From Trileptium ribeirensis (taxonomy: Eukaryota; Nematoda; Enoplea; Enoplida; Thoracostomopsidae), in contig JASANE010021409.1 of assembly GCA_030248225.1 (NCBI GenBank), positions 1 to 64,000 of the forward strand: a stretch of DNA of 64,000 nt, read 5' to 3'. The position numbers and the translations under genes were made by a program. Each line of letters opens with the position of its first letter. Position 1 is the stretch's first letter. The notes beneath the pieces were generated by a model, which saw only the letters and a program-made list of their open reading frames with translations, had not been told where the DNA came from and ran no database searches. Shown here in pieces: positions 22,498-35,079 of the stretch.

Positions 22498-22573
22498 CTG
22501 ATTGGCTGTGCACGCAAAAGGCGTGGGTTTACCTATGCTTCAAATGTTCTGCAATCTCGATAGAGTTACTAGT
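22498..22573. repeat. Dispersed 75-bp repeat R1, copy 2
   Basis: Direct repeat of 21321-21396 with a few substitutions and a small indel. Confidence 0.7.
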
Positions 22574-22800
22574 TTTATTTTGCATATTTGGACAGCGATT
22601 GGATTTGATAATGGCGGCTATCGGTAATTACTGGGGATGGAAAATTGTTACCGCAGATTTGTCGTATTTGTGGCTATTAGTATTCGTGCGCTAAACTAAG
22701 ATGGCACGCGCGTTATATCACGAATTGAGACTGTGAGCGGTTATCTCTATTTCGACTTATAATACAGTTCCTGACGCCCTGTACTTGTGTGGCCGCGGTT

Positions 22801-23390
22801 TCATACGCATCGCACTGGTTCCAATATTATACCACGACAGACATCAGTTAAAATATTTATTATAAGACAGATATTTTTTGCAAAGCTTTTCACGATAAAA
22901 CACACTAATGACGCCAGATATTCCAGATGCCACTCGAGCGGACGTAGGTCACAGGCTATCAGCTGCCAAGTTTCACATCCGTACAGCAGCATGGAGCGTA
23001 TGCAGACATAGACTTTTAGCATTGCTTGATTTCTGATAGCGCTTCTCTTGAATAGCGTGATTCGACTTGCTATACGCCAACTGGGCCATTGACACGATGT
23101 AAAATATCCGCGTATGATGATCCTCTACCATCAACTGTACTGCCCATCTATATGAAGGGGCATCAACCCCTTCGACTATCTTACTGGCTGGTTGAATCGA
23201 GAACTGTTTCTCCAGGTGGCAGCTTAATGTCTTTGTTTTCCCGACATTTATCTCCAAGTCTATTTTACTGCTACGTCAGCTAGTTTGTCGATGACTAACT
23301 GCAGCTCGACTTCCGTTTCCGCAAAAACTGTGAGATCACCCGCAGTATTGCGTGCATTACTGCAAGAATAGTTTATATGGGTATTTTCTG
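22801..23390 (-). pseudogene. LINE reverse transcriptase fragment
   Basis: The minus strand encodes AGDLTVFAETEVELQLVIDK (a degraded YADD motif C region), LEINVGKTKTLSC (the conserved GLxINxxKTK block after motif C) and RSMLLYGCETWQL (the thumb-region motif of RTE/CR1-type RTs). The upstream RT and the endonuclease are absent, so it is a 5'-truncated, frameshifted relic. The GCETW motif favours an RTE-like or related LINE. Confidence 0.6.
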
Positions 23391-23770
23391 GGAGGATTTG
23401 GTTATCTAGAGCCAGTATATATTTTTCGTACCTTTTCGGATGTTTTTAAAAGATTTAGGGTCACCTAATCCAATTTCCAGAATATAGTATGTCTTCTTTT
23501 GCTCAGGTATTAAGTATAGGGCACCAAGAATTGTTTACATATATGTTTTTCTTTTCAGCATGCTGAATACGATGGTTTGGTTATCTATAGAACAAATTTT
23601 TCATGCTTTCCAGAGGTTTTCAGTGGGATTAGGGCCGATAAATCTGAATTTCAAAATATATAGTATATATGTCTTCATTTGTAGCTTTAGTTATGTATTA
23701 CTTATAGGGCGTCACGAATAATCTGTGTAGGTTTTTCGGTACGCTGGATACGGTAGTTTGGTTATCTAGA
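23387..23770. repeat. Diverged ~183-bp tandem repeat, two units plus end
   Basis: TTTGGTTATCTA recurs near 23390, 23575 and 23755. Matching internal words (AATATATAGTAT-like, GTCTTC, TATAGGGC) occur between them. Divergence is considerable. Confidence 0.6.
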
Positions 23771-24963
23771 GTCACAGGCGATTACACAAAATTACAATTT
23801 ATAAATGAAGCCAAGGTCGGTCCGTTTCACCCTCGCATATGATGCTTTGCACACATGAATACGAGGGTGCAATCTCTTGTCATAATTAAGTTTAAGAAAG
23901 AAGCAACCATCAAATTGAGTTAGGTGGCCCAATAATAATTGAAACCAACCGGATTTTCGTCAATTCGTGCTTGACGTGACACACACACATATATATATAC
24001 TTTTTGTTCGTCTGCTGGATCTATATAATTTTTCAGCGTATCGATGGATTTCACTATATTTTTATACTACACATAATAGAATGTAGTTGTGGACCTAGCT
24101 GTGTGTTGCGCTGCATCATTTTCTTACTTAATTCTCACAAACTGAGACGAAGTGGGGACTCTAAGAAACAGTTGAGCGAGGGATTGAATTGTCATATCGC
24201 AAAGATTTGTCTCCTCCCTTTTATAGACCATGTTAGTTTACTTCGATTTAAGCGGTGCTTTTATAGCTTGGGAGCTATACTGTAGTTAAATTGGAAATGA
24301 TGTTCGTCACAATAATATGTAACGTGGATTCGTGTTTGCGACCAGATGCATGCCGATATAAATAGGAGTTACGTGTATCAATCAAGTATATTGTTTAACA
24401 ATTCCCTATATTCTCTACAAATATTCTCCTTCATTTTAATACCGTGCTCTGCGGGAACAGGGAGCAATACCTGCATGACAAATGACGCCCATTGGGCAAT
24501 ATATATAGTATGTGTTAACAAAATTTTAGTTATCGGTGTGCCCATGAGCAATAACTCATGGAAAACGATGCAGGGTACTGATTTACCAGAACATTCCATG
24601 TCTTTTATTCCACCTCGCCTGAGTAATATGACTGATTCTTTAATTTGCTCGCCACGGAAGCGCAGCGTGTATAATATAATTAATTTGGATCCAGTCTCTC
24701 TTAAAATATGACGAGATCCAAAGTATTAGCCAATATTAAAACTCAAGTTCTTCGTGCCACCGTTACTACTGTACCATAAAAATTCCCCCTTATCCAGTGC
24801 TGGTTGTAATATTGCGAATCCATCACAAAAGTATGGTCAATCGTATTCCAAATATAACGCCATGGGACGAACCAAATATAGACCCGGGAGGAGACAGCCC
24901 CCACGCGCATGATACCGAGACATTGTGCGATCAAGCAACTACCATGTATAATAAAATTAATTA
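23771..24963. other. No recognisable gene
   Basis: Contains short ORFs of 60-120 codons without recognised motifs and a short CA/TA microsatellite near 23978-23999. Confidence 0.4.
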
Positions 24964-25445
24964 GTGGTTTATAAGTACTAAATACCTAGTATTCAAAGTA
25001 AAACGATTGTTCATAGATGACCTTAAGAATCAAATTGGAAGTAAGTGAACCTAGCGTACCATGCACATCACCCAATGGATTATTCTATCTTTGTTACCAT
25101 TGTTGTTCCTATAATTATTTGTGCGTGTTTTGAATAACAACCTTGATGCCACCGTATTTGATACCAGTTATTGTATCTTGCTTATAAGAATATATCCTGA
25201 TCCTGTGGTTTATAAGTACTAAATACCTAGTATTCAAAGTAAAACGATTGTTCATAGATGACCTTAAGAATCAAATTGGAAGTAAGTGAACCTAGCGTAC
25301 CATGCACATCACCCAATGGATTATTCTATCTTTGTTACCATTGTTGTTCCTATAATTATTTGTGCGTGTTTTGAATAACAACCTTGATGCCACCGTATTT
25401 GATACCAGTTATTGTATCTTGCTTATAAGAATATATCCTGATTGT
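24964..25445. repeat. Head-to-tail duplication of 241 bp
   Basis: 24964-25204 and 25205-25445 read identically by eye over about 240 bp, starting GTGGTTTATAAGTACTAAAT and ending ATATATCCTGAT. The identity means a very recent tandem duplication or an assembly duplication. Confidence 0.9.
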
Positions 25446-26240
25446 CAGTATGCTATGTCCTATTTAGCCTAATTATAGTTTAAATTGTCGTTTCGGTATG
25501 TCTTGTTACACCAAATTGCCGGTCTGCCCGGCGGCCACTCTTTAATAGCTCTTTGGAACAGCGTTCGTTTGTTTTGCCCGTTAATCCCTCCGAGTAATCT
25601 ACCATTTACGTGTGCTTTGAACCTTCAGTATGCCTGAACCGGCCCAAGGATCAGTTCCAGTCAGCTTCGGCGCCCGCTCAAGTGTCTCAATCGAATCTCG
25701 AAGTTCCCATTTAGTAGTGCAAGCGCAACCGCTAGTCTTCTTAAAAATTTGTGGGTTCCGAATATCATGGTTGTATATGTTCATTTCACGACGACCTTTA
25801 GTGAATGTTTCTACCTTGTTATAGCTATTACTTGGTATAATTCTGGCTTCTCCAAATGTGGTGTGGGGTGGGGTGTGCGAGTATTTTAGCCTCCCGTCAG
25901 TTCTTGTCCCGAAGGTAAATTTTGGTCTCCCCAGGTACTTTTCTGTGCCAGTAAAAATTACCAAATTTTTGTGATGGGCTTATAAATATGCGAATTTTTT
26001 AGGTTTTGCAAAAAATTCCTCAAATTTTCGTCTGGAGGGTTAAAATTGATTGAAATTTTCTGTTTTGAGTAAGCCCAATTACAATCAGGTGCCAAGTTAC
26101 AGAGTTTTGACGTTTTCTGACAGTTACAGTACTGTATCTTCCCCCAGTTCCAATAAGGGATCCTGTTTAATGAATCTCGTCCAGATAGTTTCGGCTCTCT
26201 CCAGTTCTGAACTGGAGGGATCCCCAGCTCATCCCTTCAG
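25446..26240. other. No recognisable gene
   Basis: A 121-codon minus-strand ORF (25599-25964) has no recognised domain. Nothing else stands out. Confidence 0.4.
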
Positions 26241-27432
26241 CAGGGAATAACCGGAACTGAAATTTACCGGAACCGGAACCAGCAACCGGAACCGTCCATT
26301 TAAACCGGATCCGGAACCGGAACCGGAACCTGGTCTTCGAAATTTATATATAATAAAAGAGATGAAGGAAGAAATGAAGGTATAGTGGATTTAAAATACG
26401 TTAAAAATAACTTTTACATTAAACTTAATGTATTGCGGTGGTATTATTGCCTTTCTGAAACTTTAAAGAGACTGAGGAAGCTAATAATATTTATTTATCG
26501 ATCAAATATGTCGATTTTTGGACACCCAGAGCAAAAAATGCCTTCTACTATACACTATTGCGTATACTGCGTCAAATTGAATATGCTTACAAAGCTTGGA
26601 GCGTAGAATACACACTTTCGCTTTGTCTCCAATCGCCTTCCTTTACTACACATACGTTTGTTACATGTTCTTCTGTAGGAAACTTGAAATTATTGGTTTA
26701 TAAGATTCTAGGAGAAAATAATAGATAGAAGGTAATTTTCTGATCAGTGGTCAGAGACACTGTTTAGGCTAGCGTTGGACAAACAGTGCCCGTCAGTTAG
26801 ATGATAATGATGATAACTTTCTAATTAGAATGCTAGAAATGAGACACACTGTGATGCTGCTCGCGCAGTTTCAATAAATACAGTTCTTTGCCAAGAAAGC
26901 AGTTTCTAGCTGCGTTGGAGATTACGTTAGTTTACTTCAATTTAGACTGATTTACCAAGTTTACAAGCGCATTGGTTGGTTCTTGAAGCAATTAATGTTA
27001 GCCAAGCATACCCTAAGTACTTCTGCGTTAGCCATACTCTGTTACCGAGTTGGACCAGTTTAATTGAAACGTACCCGACAGACTTCTGGATGTGTAAAAT
27101 AGCTGCTACAAGCATCAACGTGGCTTTGATTTGCTAACAAACTCTTGCAGGTTATTATGAAAAATTCCAACTGAAATTATGTGCACTACTTACGTTTCAA
27201 ACGTCATATTGCTTAGTTAATCTTTTCTTTTGCTTGGTTGTGTTGAAGCTTGAGCATTGTATAATATATATTACATATGTTTGGATCACAGATGAAGCAA
27301 AAAACGTGGAAAATTTCAAGCAAAATTTTTAAACCGGAATTCCGGTTCCGGTATGGTTTTTGCACTTTGCCGGAACCGCAACCGGAACACGATTTTCGCC
27401 GGAACCGGAACCGGAATTCCGGTTACTTCCTG
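26241..27432 (+). mobile_element. hAT-type MITE, copy 1, with perfect 8-bp TSD
   Basis: Left end CAGGGAATAACCGG and right end CCGGTTACTTCCTG are imperfect terminal inverted repeats beginning CAGGG, typical of hAT elements. Both ends are followed inward by clusters of CCGGAA/TTCCGG words. The element (1,192 bp) is flanked by CCCTTCAG at 26233-26240 and 27433-27440, a perfect 8-bp duplication as hAT transposases make. No transposase is encoded. Internal sequence matches the copies at 40763 and 52132 (both reversed) and the relic at about 49560-51664. Confidence 0.9.
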
Positions 27433-27636
27433 CCCTTCAGGTATAATTTTGGTAGTTTGGAGAAGCCAATAATTGCTACAAGGCTGCATCTTTTACGTTC
27501 CTTATAGGTCACCTTAGGCAAACTGTGTACGTATTAGCATATAATTATGCACATTAATGCAAGGGCTGATAAGCCGAAGTGGAATAAGGTTGGATTTTTA
27601 ACATCAATAAATTTTAATTTCAAAATATAAAGAATA

Positions 27637-27909
27637 ATGCCTAAAAAGTTTAGAAGTGTTAAAAAATTGTTGGCGAAGCCAAAAACAAGACGCGTGATGC
27701 GCTACAACAAACAACTCAAGACGGTATTACTAAATCGGTTAGTGTTGCTTCCTATCTAGTTTTTTTTATATTAATGGCTTGCAGTCGTTAAAATTGTATA
27801 ACGTATTTTTCTTTTGTTATTTATACAATTTACGTATAGCAGGTTAAAACGTATTTACGAACGTCCACCGATGAATATTGAGGGGCGGGTGCTCATTTCA
27901 TATCTTTAA
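27637..27909 (+). CDS. Candidate two-exon small basic protein
   Basis: The ATG at 27637 opens a Lys/Arg-rich peptide (MPKKFRSVKKLLAKPKTRRV...). At 27737 a GTTAGTG donor could begin a 102-bp intron (27738-27839) ending TATAG. Splicing gives a frame that continues RLKRIYERPPMNIEG and stops at TAA 27907-27909, about 56 residues in all. Without splicing the frame ends after 41 codons. The basic composition could suit a nucleic-acid-binding or nucleolar peptide, but no family is recognised. It starts about 200 bp after the hAT MITE. This is a prediction from splice-site pattern only. Confidence 0.3.
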
Positions 27910-29288
27910 GACTACATAATATCCTAAGGCCACATATCACCGATACTTACAGAAGCCATTGTCACTTCGGACACAATAACTCTATTTATCTTTACAGCAT
28001 GGTGATTTACAAGTGGATAATACGAAACAACGTCCTGTCTACGATGATTAGTTGCAAAAATTTATTCGGGATAGAGGGGGTTCGAGCATTGCGATCTCAT
28101 TATTGTGCTACGTGTGTCGATAACCATTGCGTCAAACGGCCCAAACCCATACAAGTAAATTTGATAATAATAAGGTAAAGAAGAGTAGAAATGATATAAC
28201 ACAGATGTATATATGACGTAGGGGCTTAGTTGTTTCGGCCTTTCTCAGGCTTCTCCAGTGTTATACTATTCGCCGTAAAGTAAATTGTTCTGCGCGCCTG
28301 GAATATTTACAGGCTTATATATGTTTGCGCTGCTACCTAATATGCGAATTTTCCAGATCGGTTCATAAAAATTTCCAAACTGGAGCATGCAGTACTAAAA
28401 TTCATGAGAATTTTCTCTTATTATACTTTCATAGTTAGAGTCGTTCATTTACACGTATATGACCTTCCTGCTGGTACTTACTGTATAAACTTTTGTGTCC
28501 TAATATACGTAGAGAACTACCCTGATGAACCAGTCGAAATGACTCTAAATTACGGTAGTTTGGGGTAGCCAGAATTATGCACTGATTCGAATGGCTCCAC
28601 AGATCGCAGTTATTTGCTTTCAAATGAACAGTGTAGGATGGTAATTTCACATGGCTTATACATGGCGCCTAATTGATGGTTATTTCATGTATCATGCTTT
28701 GAATATTCATATACTACCGTACCACTTTCAAAAACAAAATAACATCTATTATAGAAGCAGACACATACGGTTATTGAGGCTGAGCGAGCTGTATGTTGAT
28801 TGGGTTAATAGTGGAACGGAAATGGTTAATTGAGCAACAAAATTTTTGTCTGTGTCATGCATAACATTATCACTGTATTTAAGGATTTTATCAAATTTAA
28901 AACTTTTACTGTGCTCGTAGTGGAATCTAATGTGCTCCTAGATTTGTGTTTGCTCTGTTGTAGTAATTTCCTTGTGAAATGGTCACAAAACGATGCCGGT
29001 AGGAAATTTTTTGATTTTGTATTTCGGTGCTCCAGCATTTTAGGTTGTAGCTCATTCCGAAATAGGCACCACCCAGTCGTGAGGGCAGTGGACAGATCAA
29101 GACCGTTGCAACTGTTTAGCCTGGAACAGCGAAATCACCCTCAATTCACCCATATTGTTGAATGTCCGCTAAAGATTTCTCAGTTTCTTCATGTTTGTGT
29201 TGTCTCAACTGGGCAAGCTTTTTATATTATACTGATGCTGACAGAATTACCGAATCTTAGGGCTAGTATTTTTACTGTCCGGATAAGG
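27910..29288. other. No recognisable gene
   Basis: Several short ORFs. The plus-strand frame entering the CR1 fragment from 28830 is not RT-like before about 29289. Confidence 0.4.
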
Positions 29289-30165
29289 GTTAAACTGTTG
29301 TTTATACTATTCATTAATGATGTCGACGATCGCATGAGCTCAACTGTATATAAATATGCCGATGATATAAAACTAGCAAAACGAATTCCACGCATTACCT
29401 TGCCCATCCCAACACCAGCTGCAAAATGACCTCCTAGCGCTACAAGAATATTGTGAACAATATTTGATCCGTCCGAATGTAGCCAAATGTGTTGTGCTGC
29501 ACTGCGGCGAAGGGAACCCATGTCGTGATTATTACTTGTCAGGTTCCGAACTGCATTCAGTAGATTTTGAAAAATATTTGAGAGTAGTATTCCATCGGGC
29601 TTTGAAAGTTTCAACTCACTGTGCTTTGATTGCTAACAGAGCGCACAAGGTAATCAATTTGGTTCGACGGACAATAGTAAATTGGACTAAAATCATCTGG
29701 TTACATGTCTATCGTACTTTGATACGACCTCATGTGGAATATGCTGGAAATGTGTGGGCACCACACTATCTGCGGGATATCCAAGTGATCGAAAAAGTGC
29801 AGCGCCGGGCAACGAAATTAATTCCTTTTATTCAACATTGGTCATATGAACGTCGCTTAGAGTATCTAGGCATCCAAACGCTTGAAACTAGGAGACTTCG
29901 AAGCGATTTAATTATTATCTATAAAATGACTCATCGGCTGATAGACGTTGACATAGAACATTTCTTCATTTTGTGTCAAGGAAATACGAGAGGCCACGTA
30001 TATAAAATCAAGCCCCACGATACTCCCCGAATGGATGTTCGTCGGTATAACTTTACACACATGACAGTAAATTTCTGGAATGCCTTACCTTCCGATGTTG
30101 TCACTGCGAGCTCTGTGTCATCATTCAAGTGCAGGCTTCATTCATGTGGTGTTTTGCCTCAATAA
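29289..30165 (+). pseudogene. 5'-truncated CR1-like RT fragment (LINE-C)
   Basis: Homology begins mid-RT with KLLFILFINDVDD and motif C YADD (about 29355). A frameshift near 29413 leads to a long open frame with QLQNDLLALQEYCEQYL, the CR1 thumb motif LIRPHVEYAGNVWAP, a KVQRRATKLIP block and a C-terminus with FWNALPSDVV, ending at TAA 30163-30165. Endonuclease and motifs A and B are missing, consistent with the 5' truncation usual for LINE copies. It resembles LINE-B more than LINE-A in the KVQRRATKL region. Confidence 0.75.
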
Positions 30166-31120
30166 TCTGTTCTCATTACATTTTGCATGATCTGGCCTCG
30201 CCTGTGCGAGGCTGAAGACTTCGTCCTGAAAGGGTGCAGAAGCAAACCGATTCAAACCGACGTAATCGAATATAATCAACCGTGACTCCTTGAGCGCCTC
30301 TGTACCGGGACGATGTCAGGTACACATTCAGGTACACAAATTTCACTGGCGTCTTAAATATAAATACATACGTAGTTACAGAAGAAATCTTGGTGATGTA
30401 TAGATTGTATAGGATGGATAAGCGCTCAAAGTGATCCCTCGCTCGGAATGTGAGCAATGTAGAATTTTTGTTGTAGTTCTACTACAGGGTACAAAAACTA
30501 AACAGTGGAAGTGATTGTGAGTCGCTTGGCAAATGCCAACAAAAGTATAGATTTTTCCGGTTGGTATCCAATTACTGTGTGGTCCGAGGAAAAGTGTCTC
30601 AAGATGATATTTGCAATTCCGAAGCCTGGCAGAGAAGACTTAAGAAGAGAAGAGGGCGATCGTCTACACTTTGAGCTGTCGATGCTGGAGATCAAGGACG
30701 TGACCAGCCGTCCATCTAAGAGGAGATTGCAGCAGTAAAACCAACATTGAGCTGGTAACTTAGGTCAAAACAAAGATAGCTTTCATTAACGTATATATGG
30801 CTGTCATTTGTGTTAATAAACCTGAAAATATGCTAAAGTTTCACCAAAGGTTTAGCAGGGATCAGATTTTAATAAAAGGGTATAAGATAAGTAACAGAGA
30901 AAATTAGAAATCCAGTGAGCAGGCTCTTTTCGCAGTCTCTAGGAACTGGACCAATGAGGGTCAAAACTTTATATATAAGAGGATCACTTTAATAATGTCA
31001 ATGGTAAGTGGTCTTTTACGCTTGAAAGCTTATGGTATATACATTTGTACTCAAAAATTCGGAAACTTACAGATTATCTATAAATATCTTAAACCACATA
31101 GCAATTACCTTTCCTCAGAA
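30166..31120. other. Spacer with one unrecognised 77-codon ORF
   Basis: The plus-strand frame 30505-30738 (contains SIDFSGWYPITVWSEEKCLK) has ordinary composition but no recognised motif. It could be an ORF1 remnant of the I-like LINE downstream. A short GC hairpin (GCCTCGCCTGTGCGAGGC) lies near 30192-30210. Confidence 0.35.
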
Positions 31121-34100
31121 ATGATTACATTCAGACAAATTAACCTGCAACGTTGCAGTGAGACCATAGTTGAAATTAGTAAAGTTAAACAATCAGTACT
31201 GGACTGCATTCCGGTTCAGGAGCCGTATGTGTTATACTGCAGGCTATATATATATATAATATATAGCCTGTAGTAATGGAACTATGGAAATCAGAATACG
31301 ATGTTTTCCGTGCCGTCGATGAACGCCGTTGTGTGGCAATTTATTTGAGAAAGAGAGTCATGGGGTTTTTATGAGTAATTTTAGTAACAGCGACTGTGTT
31401 CGCAAGATTTGCACTAAAAGTATGGCGTTGTGGGCAGCTTCTGTGTACATTCCAGGTGAAGTTGACTCACCACCAAGCGTGAATGTTAGAAATTTAGTGA
31501 AGTACTGTAATACCAACAATATAAGACTAATATGTGATGTAAATGCTCATTATATCCTATGGGGTAGTAGCAATTGTAATAAAAGAGGACTAGATCCATT
31601 GTATTTTGTAGTAAGTACAAATCTGGAGATAATGAACGTTGGTGATAAGCCAAGATAAGAGTGAGATCAGAGAGAATAGATGTTACTTTCATTGATTTAA
31701 ATTGTGTTGATAAGATTGCCAATTGGCGGGCGTTAGATGACAATACACTTTCAGATCATAGAGCTAAAGAATTTGAGTATACAGAAGAGATTATTGAAGA
31801 TAAGTTACATCATAACCTGAGAAAACTCAAAGCGGAATTATTTAAACGAAATCTTCGTCAAAACATTTCAAACTCACAGATAAATGGATACGAGTTTAAT
31901 TCAGACGAAAATGATATGGATGAGATAACCCTGACGAGCGCAATAAACGAAGCAAAAGAGGTGTCCTGACTTCTGAGCAACAGCAGGAACAAGGGGTTAA
32001 GTTCGTGATCACCTAAACTTGACTTTCTTCGGCAGAGATCAAGAAAACTATAAGAAAACTTGCAATTAGATACAGATCAGACTAATAGATATCGGACTGT
32101 TCAACTGACTTATAAAGAAGAGATAAAGCTTGCGAAGAAGAAATCTTGGAAGTCCTTCTATGAGAAGGTGGATTATGCCAATAGAAGTTCCCGTTTGGCA
32201 AAGATATGTATGTTAAGACATAAAGTGAGGCTCAGTCAACTAAAAAAACTGATGGAACTATAACACAGGATGAGGGAGAGAGATTCTTCATTCTCATTTT
32301 CCAGATTCAACAAGAGACGAAGAGGAGACACTAGAGATGTCTAAGAATTTTAGACCGACGAAGAAAGATTTAGAATTGGTTGAAGTGTTGGTGAATGTTG
32401 AGAAACTGAGATGGACAGTCAAAAGTTTTGGTCCTTATAAAAGTCCTGGTTTGGGTTGCATTAGTCTAGTTCCTCTAAAAACTGGTTTTGAAGAAATAAG
32501 TTCAGTGTTAATGAAAATTAAGATAAGGAATCTTTAGCTACTGGGTATATACCCAAAGCATGGAAGGAGGTGTTAGTCTCATTTATACCAAAGCCAGGTA
32601 AACACAACTATCTAAAGAGCGTTAGATTGATATGTTTAACATCATTTCTGTTGAAGACAGCGGGTTTGAAGTTAGATATCTAAGAGACAAAATATGCTCC
32701 AAACTACATGACTATCAACGTGCTTATCAAAAACAGAAAACTACTGCTACGGCTCTTCATGCGTTAGTTAGTCTATTAGAGGACGCCATACAGCATGGTA
32801 AGCAAACAATTGCTGCATTTCTTGACGTAGGAGGAGCTTTTGATAGTACAGCACGTGATGTATTTATACGTGCGTTTGATAAGTTTAAAATAATACCACG
32901 GTCAGCAAGTGGCTAACCAATTTGGTTGGTATAAGATGGGCTACGGCCAAATTATGCAGTTCATCAGTAAGATTTAAGCTTGGGAGAGGCAGCCCCCAGC
33001 GAGGTGTGCTGTCATCTCTACTGTGCACGTTAGTAATGGACGACTTATTAAGAAATATAAAAATTGCTTACGTATATGTGCAAGCCTGCGCTGATGACGT
33101 GTAGACCTGCACTTATCGCGTGTAGAGGCATTATCAAAAAAACATGGGGAGCTAAATCGAAGACTGTGAGATATATTTATAACACTATAGTGCTTCCGTC
33201 AGTCTGTTATGGTGGCATAAAATGGAATTTAAGACGTAGCAATGAGGCTTGCTAAAGTCTCCAGACTCGCTTACATCATGATGGCTGGTGCTATAAAGTT
33301 AACGCCAACGCTGGGGATGGAGGTTCTGTTGAGCAGTTTTCCGATTGACCTACACGTGGCAAAAGAATATGTTTGAGGGCTACATAGAATACAATGTATA
33401 AGCTCTGATATGCGAAATGAGACATTAGTGCAACATCGCAATGTAAGTGCTATTCATCGAGAAATTCCAAGGGATTTCATCTCACCGCGGTGGAATGGAC
33501 GAATTACTTGGAAGACTCTGTTTCCGAGTCGAGAGAGCTAGTCTAGAGAAACAGTTCATATTAGAAACACGGATAATGTTATTGTGTGTTAGACAGATGG
33601 ATCTCTTTTTAACGCAATTGATGGGAAATCCGCTGGAGCAGGTGTTCTAGAAGGAAGGAACGGACAGCTACAGTTATTCCCTGGGTCAGAACTGTACTGT
33701 CTTTCAGGCGGAAATTTACGCAATTGAAAAGTGTGCAGATAATATTATAGGTAAAGATACCTGTATTATGACAATACGAATATTTTCAGACAGTTGCGCT
33801 GCACTCAAACACTTATAGCAGGTTAGATCCAAGTTGGTCATAGAGTGTAAGAAAAGCCTGGAAATGTTATCTAGGCAGAATGAGGTACCGCTAGCGTGGA
33901 TTTCTGGACATAGTAACATTGAATATAACGAAAGAGCTGATGAATTAGCACGTAGAGGCTCTGCTAGACATCCAACAGGGCCAGAACCGATACAACCCGT
34001 TGTCAGGAAAGGAGTAACCACGACGATGATAAAGTCATGGTTACATAGTAAGTTTATTATAAGATGGAGACAACAGATAGCTTGTAAGCAAACGAAGAGT

Positions 34101-34330
34101 ATGGTTACTATTCCAGATGGCAGACGTGGCAGATTTCTCATAGGTTTAACGAAGAATACGCTCAGGCAGTGTATTCAAGCAACTACTGGGCATAGTTGGC
34201 TGAATTACTACTTACATAAGTTAAAAAAGGTTGAAAAGAAGGTGTGAGTGATGAAACGTCTGAGCATCTTCTGCATAGCTGCTCTCTCTACACAGAGACT
34301 AGGAAGAGAATATGTGGTAATAGAGTACTT
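31121..34330 (+). pseudogene. I-superfamily LINE ORF2 (endonuclease, RT, RNase H), heavily decayed
   Basis: The frame from 31121 begins MITFRQINLQRCSET...VQEPYV, the typical N-terminus of I/Jockey-group endonucleases. Then come VYIPGEVDSPPSV, ICDVNAHYILWGSS and LEIMNVGDKP. After many stops and frameshifts the RT shows PKPGKHN, motif A FLDVGGAFDST (about 32818) and ADDV (about 33093). An RNase H domain follows: TDGS (about 33594), AEIYAIEKC (about 33708), FSDSCAALK (about 33784) and WISGHSNIEYNERADELA (about 33897). A Cys/His tail with SEHLLHSCS follows near 34260. RNase H plus the APE endonuclease places it in the I superfamily. It is the most decayed LINE here. Confidence 0.75.
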
Positions 34331-34389
34331 AGAATGATTGCTTAAAACACTGCTATATTAACAAACTCCGTAAGTTTATTTTAAGCACG

Positions 34390-34770
34390 GGTAGTTAATT
34401 CATTAGCAATTTCATTAGCTAAAACATCTAGAGTTGTCAGGTATCCAGGTTAGCTTCACTGTATTTTGTTTTTCGGTATATATATGGAGGTTTTTGCTGA
34501 AATGTGGAGGTAGCCTCGATTTAACCTGCTATGTCTTAAGAGTTTGGAGAGTGGCTTTGCTATCTGAAAATATTCAGATAGTCATGTCTAACATTTTGTC
34601 TCCCAGCAAAAACTTGACATATCCGTCTATAGCAAGTAACTCAGCCTGAAATACAGAACACAAAGCGCCTAATGGAAAACTAAATCTTCTATTATCCAGC
34701 AGTAATCCTGCATCAGAACTCGCATTTCCAAAGTGGATTGTCTTCGACTCATTAGCAAACTCCTAGTAAA
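34390..34770 (-). pseudogene. Second RNase H remnant, opposite orientation
   Basis: The minus strand encodes CSVFQAELLAIDGYVKFL, IFSDSKATLQTL and LTWIPDN, matching the E, D and H regions of the RNase H domain in the LINE just upstream on the plus strand. The H residue is replaced and frames are broken. The two RNase H ends point toward each other, so two copies of the same or a related family inserted tail to tail. Confidence 0.6.
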
Positions 34771-35079
34771 CCATACTAGCTACTCGCAAAGCGAGCGAAA
34801 TAGGTTTAACGCCCTATAAGGCAGAACAAATAATATACAAATGTAAAGCTTTTATATCATTAATAAAAAAGATCTTTGTATCGTCTACTGTTTAGTCAAC
34901 TGACTTTAGAAAATTTCGTATAAGAAAGTTAGTACGGTTTAAAGTCGAATAAAATAAGTACATTTATTTCTCATAAATATGGTAGTGTAATGGGCAGCTA
35001 TATTTTTGCTAACATATGATTTCTAATTTTTACACCCTCTAAGGATTTCTAATTTTTATACCCTCTATACTTATCTGTT

